NCBI RefSeq assembly: GCF_014646235.1
Contig: NZ_BMNB01000007.1
Coordinates: 1-64,000 of the forward strand
Direction of reading: 5' to 3'
Source: Micromonospora sonchi
GTDB lineage: Bacteria > Actinomycetota > Actinomycetes > Mycobacteriales > Micromonosporaceae
DNA: 64,000 nucleotides
Notes under the pieces: model-generated
The model's input: only the letters and a program-made list of their open reading frames with translations
Database searches by the model: none
What the model was told of the DNA's origin: nothing
Program-made: the position numbers and the translations under genes
In this document: one piece after another, positions 35,698-43,031 of the stretch
Numbering within the stretch: the first letter of the stretch is position 1
Layout of the letters: each line of letters starts with the position of its first letter

Positions 35698-36651
35698 TTG
35701 ACTCACGTTAGACCGGCGGCCACGGTTGCGCAGTGGGTGGAGGTGCATCGGCTGGCGGTGGCGGGCCGGGAGCCGGTAATCGCCCGACACGTCGGGCACA
35801 GGGTGGCGAGGGTGTGGCTGCGCACGTCTCGGTTCGCGGATGTCGAGGCTCTCGCGACTGCGACCCTGACCCTCGGCCCGGACGCTGGCGCCTTCTATGA
35901 CCTGGGGTGGGCCCAAGCCGCCACCGGGCGACCCCGGCCAGCCCTCAAAAGCTACGAGCAGGCGCTGCATCTGCACCGCGAGGCCGACGACCACGGCAAC
36001 GAAGCCGCCACCCTCACCAGCATCGGCGCCATGTACGACGGGCTCGGGGATCGGCAGCAGGCCCTGACCTACTACCGGCAGGCCCTGCCCATCGCGCGGG
36101 AGGTCGGTGACCGTGCCGGCGAAGCCGCCGCCCTCAACAACATCGGGCGCGTGTACGACGGGCTTGGGGATCGGCAGCAGGCCCTCGCCTACTACCGGCA
36201 GGCCCTGCCCATCATGCGGGAGGTCGGTTATCGCACTGGCGAAGCCGTCACCCTCAACAACATCGGCCTGGCGTACGACGGGCTCGGGGATCGGCGGCAG
36301 GCGCTTACCTACTACCGGCAGGCCCTACCCATCCGGCGGGAGGTCGGCGACCGCGCCGGCGAAGCCACCACCCTCAACAACATCGGTTTAATCCGGTTTC
36401 AGGAGGGTGATCATGCTGGGGCGGAGAATGCGTTCGTTGAAGTTCTTGAGGTCTTCCGCACGGTCGGTGATCGCGGATCCGAGGCCATGGTCAGCTTCAG
36501 CATGGCCGTCCTGCTACTGCGGATGGCGCGAGTGGACGATGCCATCGGGGTCCAGCGCCGAGCGGTAGAGCTAGCCGAGGAGACGAACCATCCAGCGCTG
36601 GACGAGATGCAGGCGTTCCTCATTGAGCTTGAGCAAACAAAGAAGGGATAG
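35698..36651 (+). CDS. TPR-repeat protein 1 of the CHAT/NB-ARC operon
   Basis: A 317-residue protein. Residues about 10-80 form a conserved helical N-terminal part (WVEVHRLAVAGREPVIARHVG), followed by tetratricopeptide repeats with a regular period of 40 residues from residue 100 (units from 35995, 36115, 36235 and 36355), each centred on LNNIG-x-YDGLGDRQQAL-type sequence, and a diverged C-terminal segment. The TTG start is supported by GGAGG five bases upstream. It is the first gene of a four-gene operon and a paralogue of the gene at 39262. TPR arrays bind proteins or peptides; here it is probably the recognition or scaffolding part of an immune complex. Confidence 0.88.
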   Translation: MTHVRPAATVAQWVEVHRLAVAGREPVIARHVGHRVARVWLRTSRFADVEALATATLTLGPDAGAFYDLGWAQAATGRPRPALKSYEQALHLHREADDHGNEAATLTSIGAMYDGLGDRQQALTYYRQALPIAREVGDRAGEAAALNNIGRVYDGLGDRQQALAYYRQALPIMREVGYRTGEAVTLNNIGLAYDGLGDRRQALTYYRQALPIRREVGDRAGEATTLNNIGLIRFQEGDHAGAENAFVEVLEVFRTVGDRGSEAMVSFSMAVLLLRMARVDDAIGVQRRAVELAEETNHPALDEMQAFLIELEQTKKG

Positions 36652-36654
36652 CCG

Positions 36655-37005
36655 GTGGGAACTGCCGTACTTGAGGTGTCAGGGCCGAACGCCGCGCGTT
36701 CGGCTGCGGAACTACGCGCCGTTCTTGCCGCGAACGCCGGGCCTGGCGATGAGGTGTCCCCGGTTGAGGTGCGGCGTTCCGCAGAGCTGGTGATCGCGGT
36801 CATCGGGCTGGTGTTCGGCGGGGTTGGTGCGGCCAAGACGATCTGGGACTGGTGGCATTCCCGCCGTCCGGACGGGGTTGCCGTCACGGTCCTGCTCAGC
36901 GACGGCACCCGGGTCGAGCTGTCCAACGCCAGCAGTGGCGAGCTGAAGATCGCTTTCCAGCAGGTCGAGTCGCGGCAAGCCGAGGACGGGGACCAGCGTG
37001 GGTGA
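36655..37005 (+). CDS. EACC1-like small membrane protein
   Basis: A 116-residue protein with an N-terminal soluble part, one membrane helix (about residues 42-64, LVIAVIGLVFGGVGAAKTIW) and a C-terminal beta-rich part (VAVTVLLSDGTRVELS). This order matches the effector-associated constant component EACC1 found in NTP-dependent conflict systems of multicellular bacteria, where it accompanies proteases and STAND ATPases; the assignment rests on pattern recognition. The GTG start is four bases after the TPR gene stop, with AAGAAGGG upstream, and the end overlaps the CHAT gene. It probably anchors the complex at the membrane. Confidence 0.68.
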   Translation: MGTAVLEVSGPNAARSAAELRAVLAANAGPGDEVSPVEVRRSAELVIAVIGLVFGGVGAAKTIWDWWHSRRPDGVAVTVLLSDGTRVELSNASSGELKIAFQQVESRQAEDGDQRG

Positions 37006-39265
37006 GATGAGCGGGTACGAGTTGGAGGTCTTCGAGCAGACCTCCGACTTCTCCGAGCTGCGCCTGTCGACCGATGGGGGTCCGCCGAAGACCCGCGGTT
37101 TGGACAAGGCGGCTATCGACCGGCTGATCGAGGTGGTGGAACGCGATTACAGCCAGCACGCGGTGGCGCAGAAGGTGTTCGACGCGCCGCAGCTACGTGA
37201 TCTCGGTGCGAAGCTGGCTGCCTTTCTCGATGGCGATGAGCGGTGGCTGACCCAGGTGCTGGACCGCCCTGCCGGCACCACGCTGCGCATCACCGCCGAG
37301 AAACGGCTGCGGCACCTGCCCTGGGAACTGCTCGCCGCAGGCGACTCGCATCTGACCGTCTCCACCAGTGCACCGCTGCTACCGGTGCGGTCCGTCGGCA
37401 CCAACGCGGCGCTCAAGGGGCCGGTCGAGCCCGAGAACCGGCCGTTGCGGGTGCTGTTCATGGCCACCTCTCCGGAGGGTGTCGAGCCGGTGCTCGGCTA
37501 CGAGGCGGAGGAGGCAGCCATCCTGGAGGCCACGACCCGAACCGGAACCGAATTGGTCGTGGAGGAGAGCGGCACCCTGGAAGGGCTTCGCTTCGTCAGT
37601 CTCGACTACGGCGTGGGACACTTCGACGTCCTGCACTTGAGCGGCCACGCCACCGTCGGCGCGGACGGTCAACCCGTCTTCCTGGTGGAAAACGAGTTCG
37701 GTGGGCGCGCCTACGCCACCGCTGACCAGATCGCCCAGGCGATGGGCGGTCGCTGGCCCCGCTTGGTCTTTGTCTCCGGCTGCCTGACCGCGAACTCCCC
37801 TGACTCCGGTGCGTTCCCGTCTATGAGTGAAAGCCTGGTCCGCGCCGGAGCCCCGACTGTGCTGGGGTGGGCGCTGCCGGTCGGTGACGTCTCCGCGACC
37901 GAGTTCGCCGCCAAGCTCTACCAGTCGCTGGCCGCCGGGGAGGCCCTCGACCGGGCCGTGGTCGAGGCGCGCCAGCACCTGTACGCGAACAAGCGCGGCA
38001 ACTGGCATCTGCTGCGCGTCTACGCCGACAGATCCCCGCTCGCCCCCATGGTCACGCCGCTGCTCACCAAGTGGCGTGCCCGGATCCAGATCCGCCCCGC
38101 CGACCAGGAGTTCCTGGACCCGCAGACCCAACTGTCCCGAGTCGCCTCCCGCGCCGCGTTCGTCGGACGGCGGCGGGTCATCCAGCGCTGCCTGCGTACC
38201 CTCAAACAACCGCTCGGTGGCGACGGTGCGGCGGAGGCACTGGTCCTGGCCGGTATGGGTGGTCTTGGCAAGAGCAGCCTCGCCTCCCGGATGCTGGAAC
38301 GCATGCCCACCCACCAGCGTGCCGTCTGGTATGGCCGCGTTGACCTGCCCAAGTTCCGGGAACTCACCACCAAGGTCGACTTCCCCGGCATGGAGCAGCA
38401 GATCGAAGCGACCAAGCTGCTCGACAACAACGATGCCCCCCTGCCCGTCCGCCTACGTCACCTGCTGCACGTCGACGGACCGCTCGGTCAGACTCCCTGC
38501 CTGTTCGTGTTCGACGACTTCGAGGACGGCAACCTCGACGAACGCGACGGCGGGCACGTGCTGGCCCCGGAGATGGCCGACATCCTCCCGGCCCTGCTGA
38601 AGGCCATCCGCGACACCGGCAGCCCCAGTCGGGTCATCATCACAAGCCGCTACCGCTTCCCTCCACCGGTCGGCGCCGGCATCGTCGTCGAGTCACTGGA
38701 AACTCTCACCGACATCGAGCAGGCCAAGAAACTCGCGAACCTGCCTAACCTGCGCCCCGACTCCCCGGTCGACCCCGACATCCGCGAACGCGCCGTCGAG
38801 GCCGCGGCTGGCAACCCCCGCCTGCTCGACTGGCTCGACCTGATCGTCGCCGCCCCCGACCTCGACATCGACGGCCTCATCACCGCCATCGAGGCCGAAG
38901 CCGACCGATTCCGCCGGGAAACCATCCTCGCGAAGAACCTCCTCGGCTCCCAACCCGCCGAGTTGCAGAAGATGCTCGCCAAGGTCAACGTCATCGAACT
39001 CCCCGTCCCCGCCGACACCGTCCGCGCCGTCCACGACCACCCCGACGCCACCGTCCACGTCGAACGCGCCGTCCAACTCGGCCTGATGGAACACGGCACC
39101 GACCCGGAAACCCGCCAACCCCGCTACTACGTCTCCAACGTCCTGCGCCCCCTCATCCGCCCCCTACTCACCGACGACGAGCACACCCAAGCCTGCGCCG
39201 CCGCCGCCCGATCCCTCTACCAACTCTGGATCACCGACCCCGCCACGCCCGGACCCGCGTCATGA
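36998..39265 (+). CDS. CHAT protease - NB-ARC (STAND) ATPase fusion
   Basis: A 755-residue two-module protein. The N-terminal ~350 residues form a CHAT (caspase-like) protease with the catalytic dyad H217 in LHLSGHATVG and C262 in VFVSGCLTAN. Residues about 390-640 form an NB-ARC-type P-loop ATPase with Walker A GMGGLGKS (K425), Walker B FVFDDF (D506, D507) and the sensor-like IITSRYRF. The C-terminal ~110 residues are likely winged-helix. The start overlaps the EACC1 gene; ATG 37007 is an alternative to GTG 36998. The architecture is that of an NLR- or caspase-like switch: ATP-dependent sensing releasing a protease, for immunity or cell death. Trigger and target are unknown. Confidence 0.92.
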   Translation: MGEMSGYELEVFEQTSDFSELRLSTDGGPPKTRGLDKAAIDRLIEVVERDYSQHAVAQKVFDAPQLRDLGAKLAAFLDGDERWLTQVLDRPAGTTLRITAEKRLRHLPWELLAAGDSHLTVSTSAPLLPVRSVGTNAALKGPVEPENRPLRVLFMATSPEGVEPVLGYEAEEAAILEATTRTGTELVVEESGTLEGLRFVSLDYGVGHFDVLHLSGHATVGADGQPVFLVENEFGGRAYATADQIAQAMGGRWPRLVFVSGCLTANSPDSGAFPSMSESLVRAGAPTVLGWALPVGDVSATEFAAKLYQSLAAGEALDRAVVEARQHLYANKRGNWHLLRVYADRSPLAPMVTPLLTKWRARIQIRPADQEFLDPQTQLSRVASRAAFVGRRRVIQRCLRTLKQPLGGDGAAEALVLAGMGGLGKSSLASRMLERMPTHQRAVWYGRVDLPKFRELTTKVDFPGMEQQIEATKLLDNNDAPLPVRLRHLLHVDGPLGQTPCLFVFDDFEDGNLDERDGGHVLAPEMADILPALLKAIRDTGSPSRVIITSRYRFPPPVGAGIVVESLETLTDIEQAKKLANLPNLRPDSPVDPDIRERAVEAAAGNPRLLDWLDLIVAAPDLDIDGLITAIEAEADRFRRETILAKNLLGSQPAELQKMLAKVNVIELPVPADTVRAVHDHPDATVHVERAVQLGLMEHGTDPETRQPRYYVSNVLRPLIRPLLTDDEHTQACAAAARSLYQLWITDPATPGPAS

Positions 39266-40230
39266 CCACCCTCACCCAGTGGGTGGAGGTGCATCGGCTG
39301 GCGGTGGCGGGCCGGGAGCCGGTGATCGCCCGGCACGTCGGCCGCGGGGTGGCGAGGGTGTGGCTGCGCACGTCGCGGTTCGCGGATGTCGAGGCCCTCG
39401 CGACTGCGACCCTGACTCTCGGCCCGGACGCCAGCGCCTTCTATGACCTGGGGTGGGCCCAATCCGCCACCGGCCGGCCCCGGCTCGCTTTGGAAAGCTA
39501 CGAACAGGCCCTGCGCCTGTACCGCGAGGTCGACGACCACGGCAACGAAGCCGCCACCCTCAACAACATCGGCCACGTGTACGACAGGCTTGGGGATCGG
39601 CAGCAGGCCCTCACCTACTACCGGCAGGCCCTACCCATCGCGCGGGAGGTCGGTGACCGGGCCGGCGAAGCCGCCACTCTCAACAACATCGGCCTCGTGT
39701 ACGGCGGGCTTGGGGATCGGCAGCAGGCCCTTACTTACTACCGGCAGGCCCTACCCATCCGGGGGGAGGTCGGTGACCGGGCCGGCGAAGCCGCCACTCT
39801 CAACAACATCGGCCTCGTGTACGGCGGGCTTGGGGATCGGCAGCAGGCCCTTACTTACTACCGGCAGGCCCTACCCATCCGGCGGGAGGTCGGTGACCGG
39901 GCCGGCGAAGCAGTCACCCTGAACAACATCGGCCTCGTGTACGGCGGGCTTGGGGATCGGCAGCAGGCCCTTACTTACTACCGGCAGGCCCTACCCATCC
40001 GGCGGGAGGTCGGCGACCGCGCCGGCGAAGCAGTCACCCGATACAACATCGCAATGATCCATCGCGGTGAGGGAGATCTCGACAAGGCGATCGGCGAGCT
40101 CGAACTCGTCGTCGACCTCGACCGCCAAGCGGGCCACCCGGACCTCGCATCCGACACTGCCATGCTCGAACAAGTACGCCAAGAACGAGTAATCGCTCAG
40201 CGACCTGATCCGGGACCCGGCCAGGGCTGA
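39262..40230 (+). CDS. TPR-repeat protein 2 of the CHAT/NB-ARC operon
   Basis: A 322-residue paralogue of the protein at 35698, starting at an ATG that overlaps the CHAT gene stop in ATGA. The N-terminal ~85 residues are nearly the same as in TPR protein 1 (WVEVHRLAVAGREPVIARHVG), followed by about five 40-residue TPR units from 39541, three of which are almost identical, and a divergent C-terminus with ELVVDLDRQAGHPDLA. It lacks the C-terminal segment of protein 1. Near-identical repeats suggest recent expansion and a changing binding surface. Converges on the DUF397 gene. Confidence 0.88.
   Translation: MTTLTQWVEVHRLAVAGREPVIARHVGRGVARVWLRTSRFADVEALATATLTLGPDASAFYDLGWAQSATGRPRLALESYEQALRLYREVDDHGNEAATLNNIGHVYDRLGDRQQALTYYRQALPIAREVGDRAGEAATLNNIGLVYGGLGDRQQALTYYRQALPIRGEVGDRAGEAATLNNIGLVYGGLGDRQQALTYYRQALPIRREVGDRAGEAVTLNNIGLVYGGLGDRQQALTYYRQALPIRREVGDRAGEAVTRYNIAMIHRGEGDLDKAIGELELVVDLDRQAGHPDLASDTAMLEQVRQERVIAQRPDPGPGQG
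39541..40035 (+). repeat. Tandem 120-base TPR-coding DNA repeats
   Basis: Units start at 39541, 39661, 39781, 39901 and 40021 (the last partial). Units at 39661 and 39781 differ at one of 120 bases; 39781 and 39901 differ at six. Related units lie in TPR protein 1 at 35995, 36115, 36235 and 36355. Identity at synonymous sites means recent duplication or gene conversion. Confidence 0.95.
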
Positions 40231-40287
40231 AACGCCGTCGACGCTCAGGTGGTGGAGATCGGCGAACACGGCATGCATGGCCGCAGC

Positions 40288-40476
40288 TCAGGCGCGGGCG
40301 CCGTCCGTCTTGATGCCGTTGACGAAGGTGCCCCAGGCCGCAGGGTCGAAGCTCAGGGTTCCGGCGGTGGGGGCCTTGGAGTCGCGTACGTCAATTTCGG
40401 CGCCTCGGTCGCGGACCTCGACGCACTGGCCGTTGCTGCCGGAACGGCTCGACGTGCGCCAGACGTTACGCTCCAT
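40288..40476 (-). CDS. DUF397 protein
   Basis: A 62-residue DUF397 protein (VWRTSSRSGSNGQCVEVRD, then VRDSKAPTAGTLSFDPAAWGTFV). These small proteins are encoded beside XRE regulators with a DUF5753 domain in filamentous actinomycetes and behave like toxin-antitoxin or development regulators (the BldB/WhiJ-like pairs). The ATG overlaps the end of the upstream regulator remnant (40466). Because its partner appears deleted, this gene may be an orphan. Confidence 0.9.
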   Translation of the reverse strand: MERNVWRTSSRSGSNGQCVEVRDRGAEIDVRDSKAPTAGTLSFDPAAWGTFVNGIKTDGARA

Positions 40477-40645
40477 GCTCGCTCAGCTCCTTGATGAACT
40501 TCATCGACTCGGCCGGCGATCTGGCCAGCATCCTCAGATTGTCGTCCGCCGCCGACAGCCGCGCCAAGTGACGGCTCCGACCGCCGACATCGGTCCGCAG
40601 GGACGCCTCAGACAGGATGGTGGGCAGCCGCAGCGTGCTGGGCTG
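40466..40645 (-). pseudogene. Remnant of an XRE/DUF5753 regulator
   Basis: A frame ending at TAA 40466-40468 encodes about 59 residues without a start codon. It begins like the DUF5753 core (ILSEASLRTDVGG) and jumps to the DUF5753 C-terminal end (RMLARSPAESMKFIKELSEHG), so most of the domain and the whole HTH part are missing. The overlap with the DUF397 start is the normal arrangement of intact pairs. The upstream end is cut by the XRE-DUF5919 gene. Confidence 0.6.
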
Positions 40646-40647
40646 GC

Positions 40648-41391
40648 TCAGTCCTGTGGTTCAGTGGGCCTGCCATCGGCCCACAGCGACTCGAAGTGCT
40701 CCACGTACCGGTCGAATACTCCGCCGTCCTGCGCACGCCGCAGGTGCAGCGTCACAGAGTCCTGCCCGAGCCCCGCACCGATGTGCGTGGCAACGATGGC
40801 TTCGTCGTCGAAGACCCACACGGACATGGCGATATGGCGATCAGACAGCCGGACCGGAATCACGGCGTCGACTTTGCCGATCTCTGCCTGGGTCATCGCG
40901 ATACGAGTCGCCAACGTGAGCGGAGTCGCTTCCAGCCGATCTCGCTCGGCCGTGACTCGGCTGTCCGGGTCGCCGAGAAGGAACCGCAGGTCGGCCCCGG
41001 CGTTGACCTTCGCTTCGAGGGTTGCGGCGGCGTCGGGCACTTCCAGCCACACGAAGTAGCTGGTGTACCCACCAAACCACAGCCGAGTGCCAGCACGCCC
41101 GATCGCCTCACGAAAGACCGCTCGGGGAAGGTCGGCGCGGTGAGGGTACATGCCGACCAGTTCCCGATCAGCCCCTACCTTTGCAGCGCGTCGGATGATC
41201 TCAGGCCACAGCATCCCTACATCTTCGCCCAGTACCTCGGCCGCACGCACCCTTGAGCGGGGATGCGGCACCCGTCCTCGACTGACCCACCGCTCTACGG
41301 TCTTTGCGTCCACATCGCACCGTTGTGCGAGGTCAGCTGCGGTCAGGCCAGCTGCCACCATCGCTCTCCTGAGTCCATCGTTCCGCGCCAT
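40648..41391 (-). CDS. XRE regulator with DUF5919 / PLD-like domain
   Basis: A 247-residue protein with an N-terminal Cro/C1-type helix-turn-helix (residues about 5-60, LTAADLAQRCDVDAKTVERWVSRGRVPHP) and a C-terminal DUF5919 domain reminiscent of phospholipase D-like folds (FGGYTSYFVWLEVP, then DAVIPVRLSDRHIAMSVWVFDDEAIVATHIG). Such proteins probably sense a ligand through the C-terminal domain. It is divergent from the small membrane protein and XRE-TPR pair, with about 150 bases between, and lies beside the CHAT/NB-ARC operon, which it may regulate. Confidence 0.85.
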   Translation of the reverse strand: MARNDGLRRAMVAAGLTAADLAQRCDVDAKTVERWVSRGRVPHPRSRVRAAEVLGEDVGMLWPEIIRRAAKVGADRELVGMYPHRADLPRAVFREAIGRAGTRLWFGGYTSYFVWLEVPDAAATLEAKVNAGADLRFLLGDPDSRVTAERDRLEATPLTLATRIAMTQAEIGKVDAVIPVRLSDRHIAMSVWVFDDEAIVATHIGAGLGQDSVTLHLRRAQDGGVFDRYVEHFESLWADGRPTEPQD

Positions 41392-41449
41392 GACCGGGGA
41401 CCTTTCGTAGACGTCCCCTGATAGTCACACGCCAGCGGTGCAACCGTCC

Positions 41450-41479
41450 GTGACACACCGGCAACCTTTTGCATATATC
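41450..41479 (+). promoter_or_regulatory. Promoter of the small membrane protein-XRE pair
   Basis: GTGACA (41450-41455), 18 bases and TATATC (41474-41479), in an AT-rich pocket of a GC-rich region. Confidence 0.5.
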
Positions 41480-41546
41480 GCGGTCTTTGTCGCGAGGACC
41501 GAGGGTCATGGGCGCGGCAACGCCCTGCCCTCGGTCCACTCACGAT

Positions 41547-41705
41547 ATGAGGAGAATCGTGGCCTTCGTGGTCGTGTCGGTCGTACTCGGCGGGTTGGTA
41601 CCGGGTTTCCTGGCCGGGCTGTTTGCGTTTCGGGTGAAGTCGCGGTGGTGTCCGCGCTGCGGGGAGTCCACCCACGCCGCGCCGCCGGTGCAGGGGGACC
41701 GATGA
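41547..41705 (+). CDS. Small single-helix membrane protein with CxxC
   Basis: A 52-residue protein with one membrane helix (VAFVVVSVVLGGLVPGFLAGLFAF) and a short cytoplasmic tail holding CPRC. ATG 41547 or GTG 41559 can be the start; the second has AGGAG four bases before it. The stop overlaps the ATG of the XRE-TPR regulator in ATGA, so the two are coupled, and a thiol-sensitive membrane partner of the regulator is one possibility. Function unknown. Confidence 0.55.
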   Translation: MRRIVAFVVVSVVLGGLVPGFLAGLFAFRVKSRWCPRCGESTHAAPPVQGDR

Positions 41706-42853
41706 ACCGCCCACACCGGCGCGACCACAACTCCGTGCCCATCGGCCGGCGGGTCGCCGAGTTGCGGGCCCGCCGGGGCATGAGCCAGCAGGCGTTCGCC
41801 GACCGGCTCGGCAAGTCGAAAAGCTGGGTCGACAAAATCGAGCGCGGCGTACGCAAACTCGACCGCTACTCCGTCATCCGGGAGATCGCCGACGTGCTGC
41901 GCCTCGACCCGGAACTTCTCCTGGGTCCCCGCCAGCCGCCACCCACCGCACCCAGCCTCGACGGCGTCGACGGGGTGCGTGCCGCCCTCGCCCGCTACGA
42001 CGCTCGATCACAGCGCACCGTCACGGCGGACCAGGCGCGCCGGCAGGTTGCGTACGCCTGGATGGCCTACCAGCACGCCCGCTATCCGCACCTGCTCGAC
42101 GCCCTACCCGCCCTGCTCGACACCACCCACGGCACCCGGAGCCTGCTGGTTTCCACGTACCGGATCGCCGCCGCCGTGCTGGTCAAACTCGACCATGCCG
42201 ACCTCGCCTGGCTCGCCGCCGACCGGGCCGTCACCACCGCCGCTGGCGGCCCCACCCTCACCGCCACCGCCACCACCGCTGTCGGGCAGGCCCTACGCGC
42301 CCTCGGCCACCACCATCTCGCGCTCACCGCCGCCCTCAGCGCGGCGGACACCGCAGACGACGACACCGTACGCGGAACTCTGTTTCTCCAGGCCAGCCTC
42401 GCCGCCGCCGGCAGTGGCGACTGCCGCAACGCCCACGACCTGCTCGACCATGCCGCTGCCCTCGCCGACCGACACACCCGCGACACCGACCCGCACCACA
42501 TCGGCTTCGGGCCCGCCGCCGTCCAGTCGGCTCGCTTCCTCGCGGCCCACCACCTCGGCGACACGATCGAGGCCATCCACCGACACGAACACGCCATCCG
42601 AAGCGACGGCTGGCGACGACTACCGCCCGAACACCGCGCCGCCCATCTCATCGACGCCGCCCACGCCTACCTCGACACCGGCGACTCCATCCGAGCCGGC
42701 CAAGCTCTGCTCGACTCCGACAGGATTGCGCCCGCCGAAGTCCGCAGCCGACCTGTCGCCCGTACTCTCCTCGCCCAGGTCATCCAAGGCGGGCCGGCAG
42801 CGGCCGGCGTCGCGCGACTGGCCACCATCGTCGGCCTGACCCGACAACCCTGA
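41702..42853 (+). CDS. XRE-family regulator with TPR-like C-terminus
   Basis: A 383-residue protein with a Cro/C1-type HTH (residues about 15-70, VAELRARRGMSQQAFADRLGKSKSWVDKIERG) and a long helical region of degenerate tetratricopeptide-like repeats. Such proteins are numerous in Streptomyces and Micromonospora and often respond to peptide or small-molecule signals. ATG 41702 overlaps the preceding small gene. Its target is unknown; the accessory operon upstream is a candidate. The 178 bases after it hold no gene. Confidence 0.87.
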   Translation: MNRPHRRDHNSVPIGRRVAELRARRGMSQQAFADRLGKSKSWVDKIERGVRKLDRYSVIREIADVLRLDPELLLGPRQPPPTAPSLDGVDGVRAALARYDARSQRTVTADQARRQVAYAWMAYQHARYPHLLDALPALLDTTHGTRSLLVSTYRIAAAVLVKLDHADLAWLAADRAVTTAAGGPTLTATATTAVGQALRALGHHHLALTAALSAADTADDDTVRGTLFLQASLAAAGSGDCRNAHDLLDHAAALADRHTRDTDPHHIGFGPAAVQSARFLAAHHLGDTIEAIHRHEHAIRSDGWRRLPPEHRAAHLIDAAHAYLDTGDSIRAGQALLDSDRIAPAEVRSRPVARTLLAQVIQGGPAAAGVARLATIVGLTRQP

Positions 42854-43031
42854 CCCACGCCACTCACCGGTGCGCAGAACCGAACCCGAATGCGGCTGCG
42901 TCACGCAGCCCTGGGCCCTGCGTCGAAGTCCCGGGCCGGCCTGCGGCGGGCTCGCGCCACGCCTGGCCGGACGCCGCCTGGACTCCGCCTCGGCTCGACC
43001 GAGGACCTCGACACAGGCCCTGACCGCGCGG

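Noticed and set aside
35995..36474. CRISPR-like array suspected from regular repeats
   Set aside because: The repeats are 120 bases long, coding, without spacers, and translate to TPR units.
38020..38430. Minus-strand frames opposite the CHAT gene
   Set aside because: No domain and no ribosome site; the plus strand carries intact catalytic and P-loop motifs.
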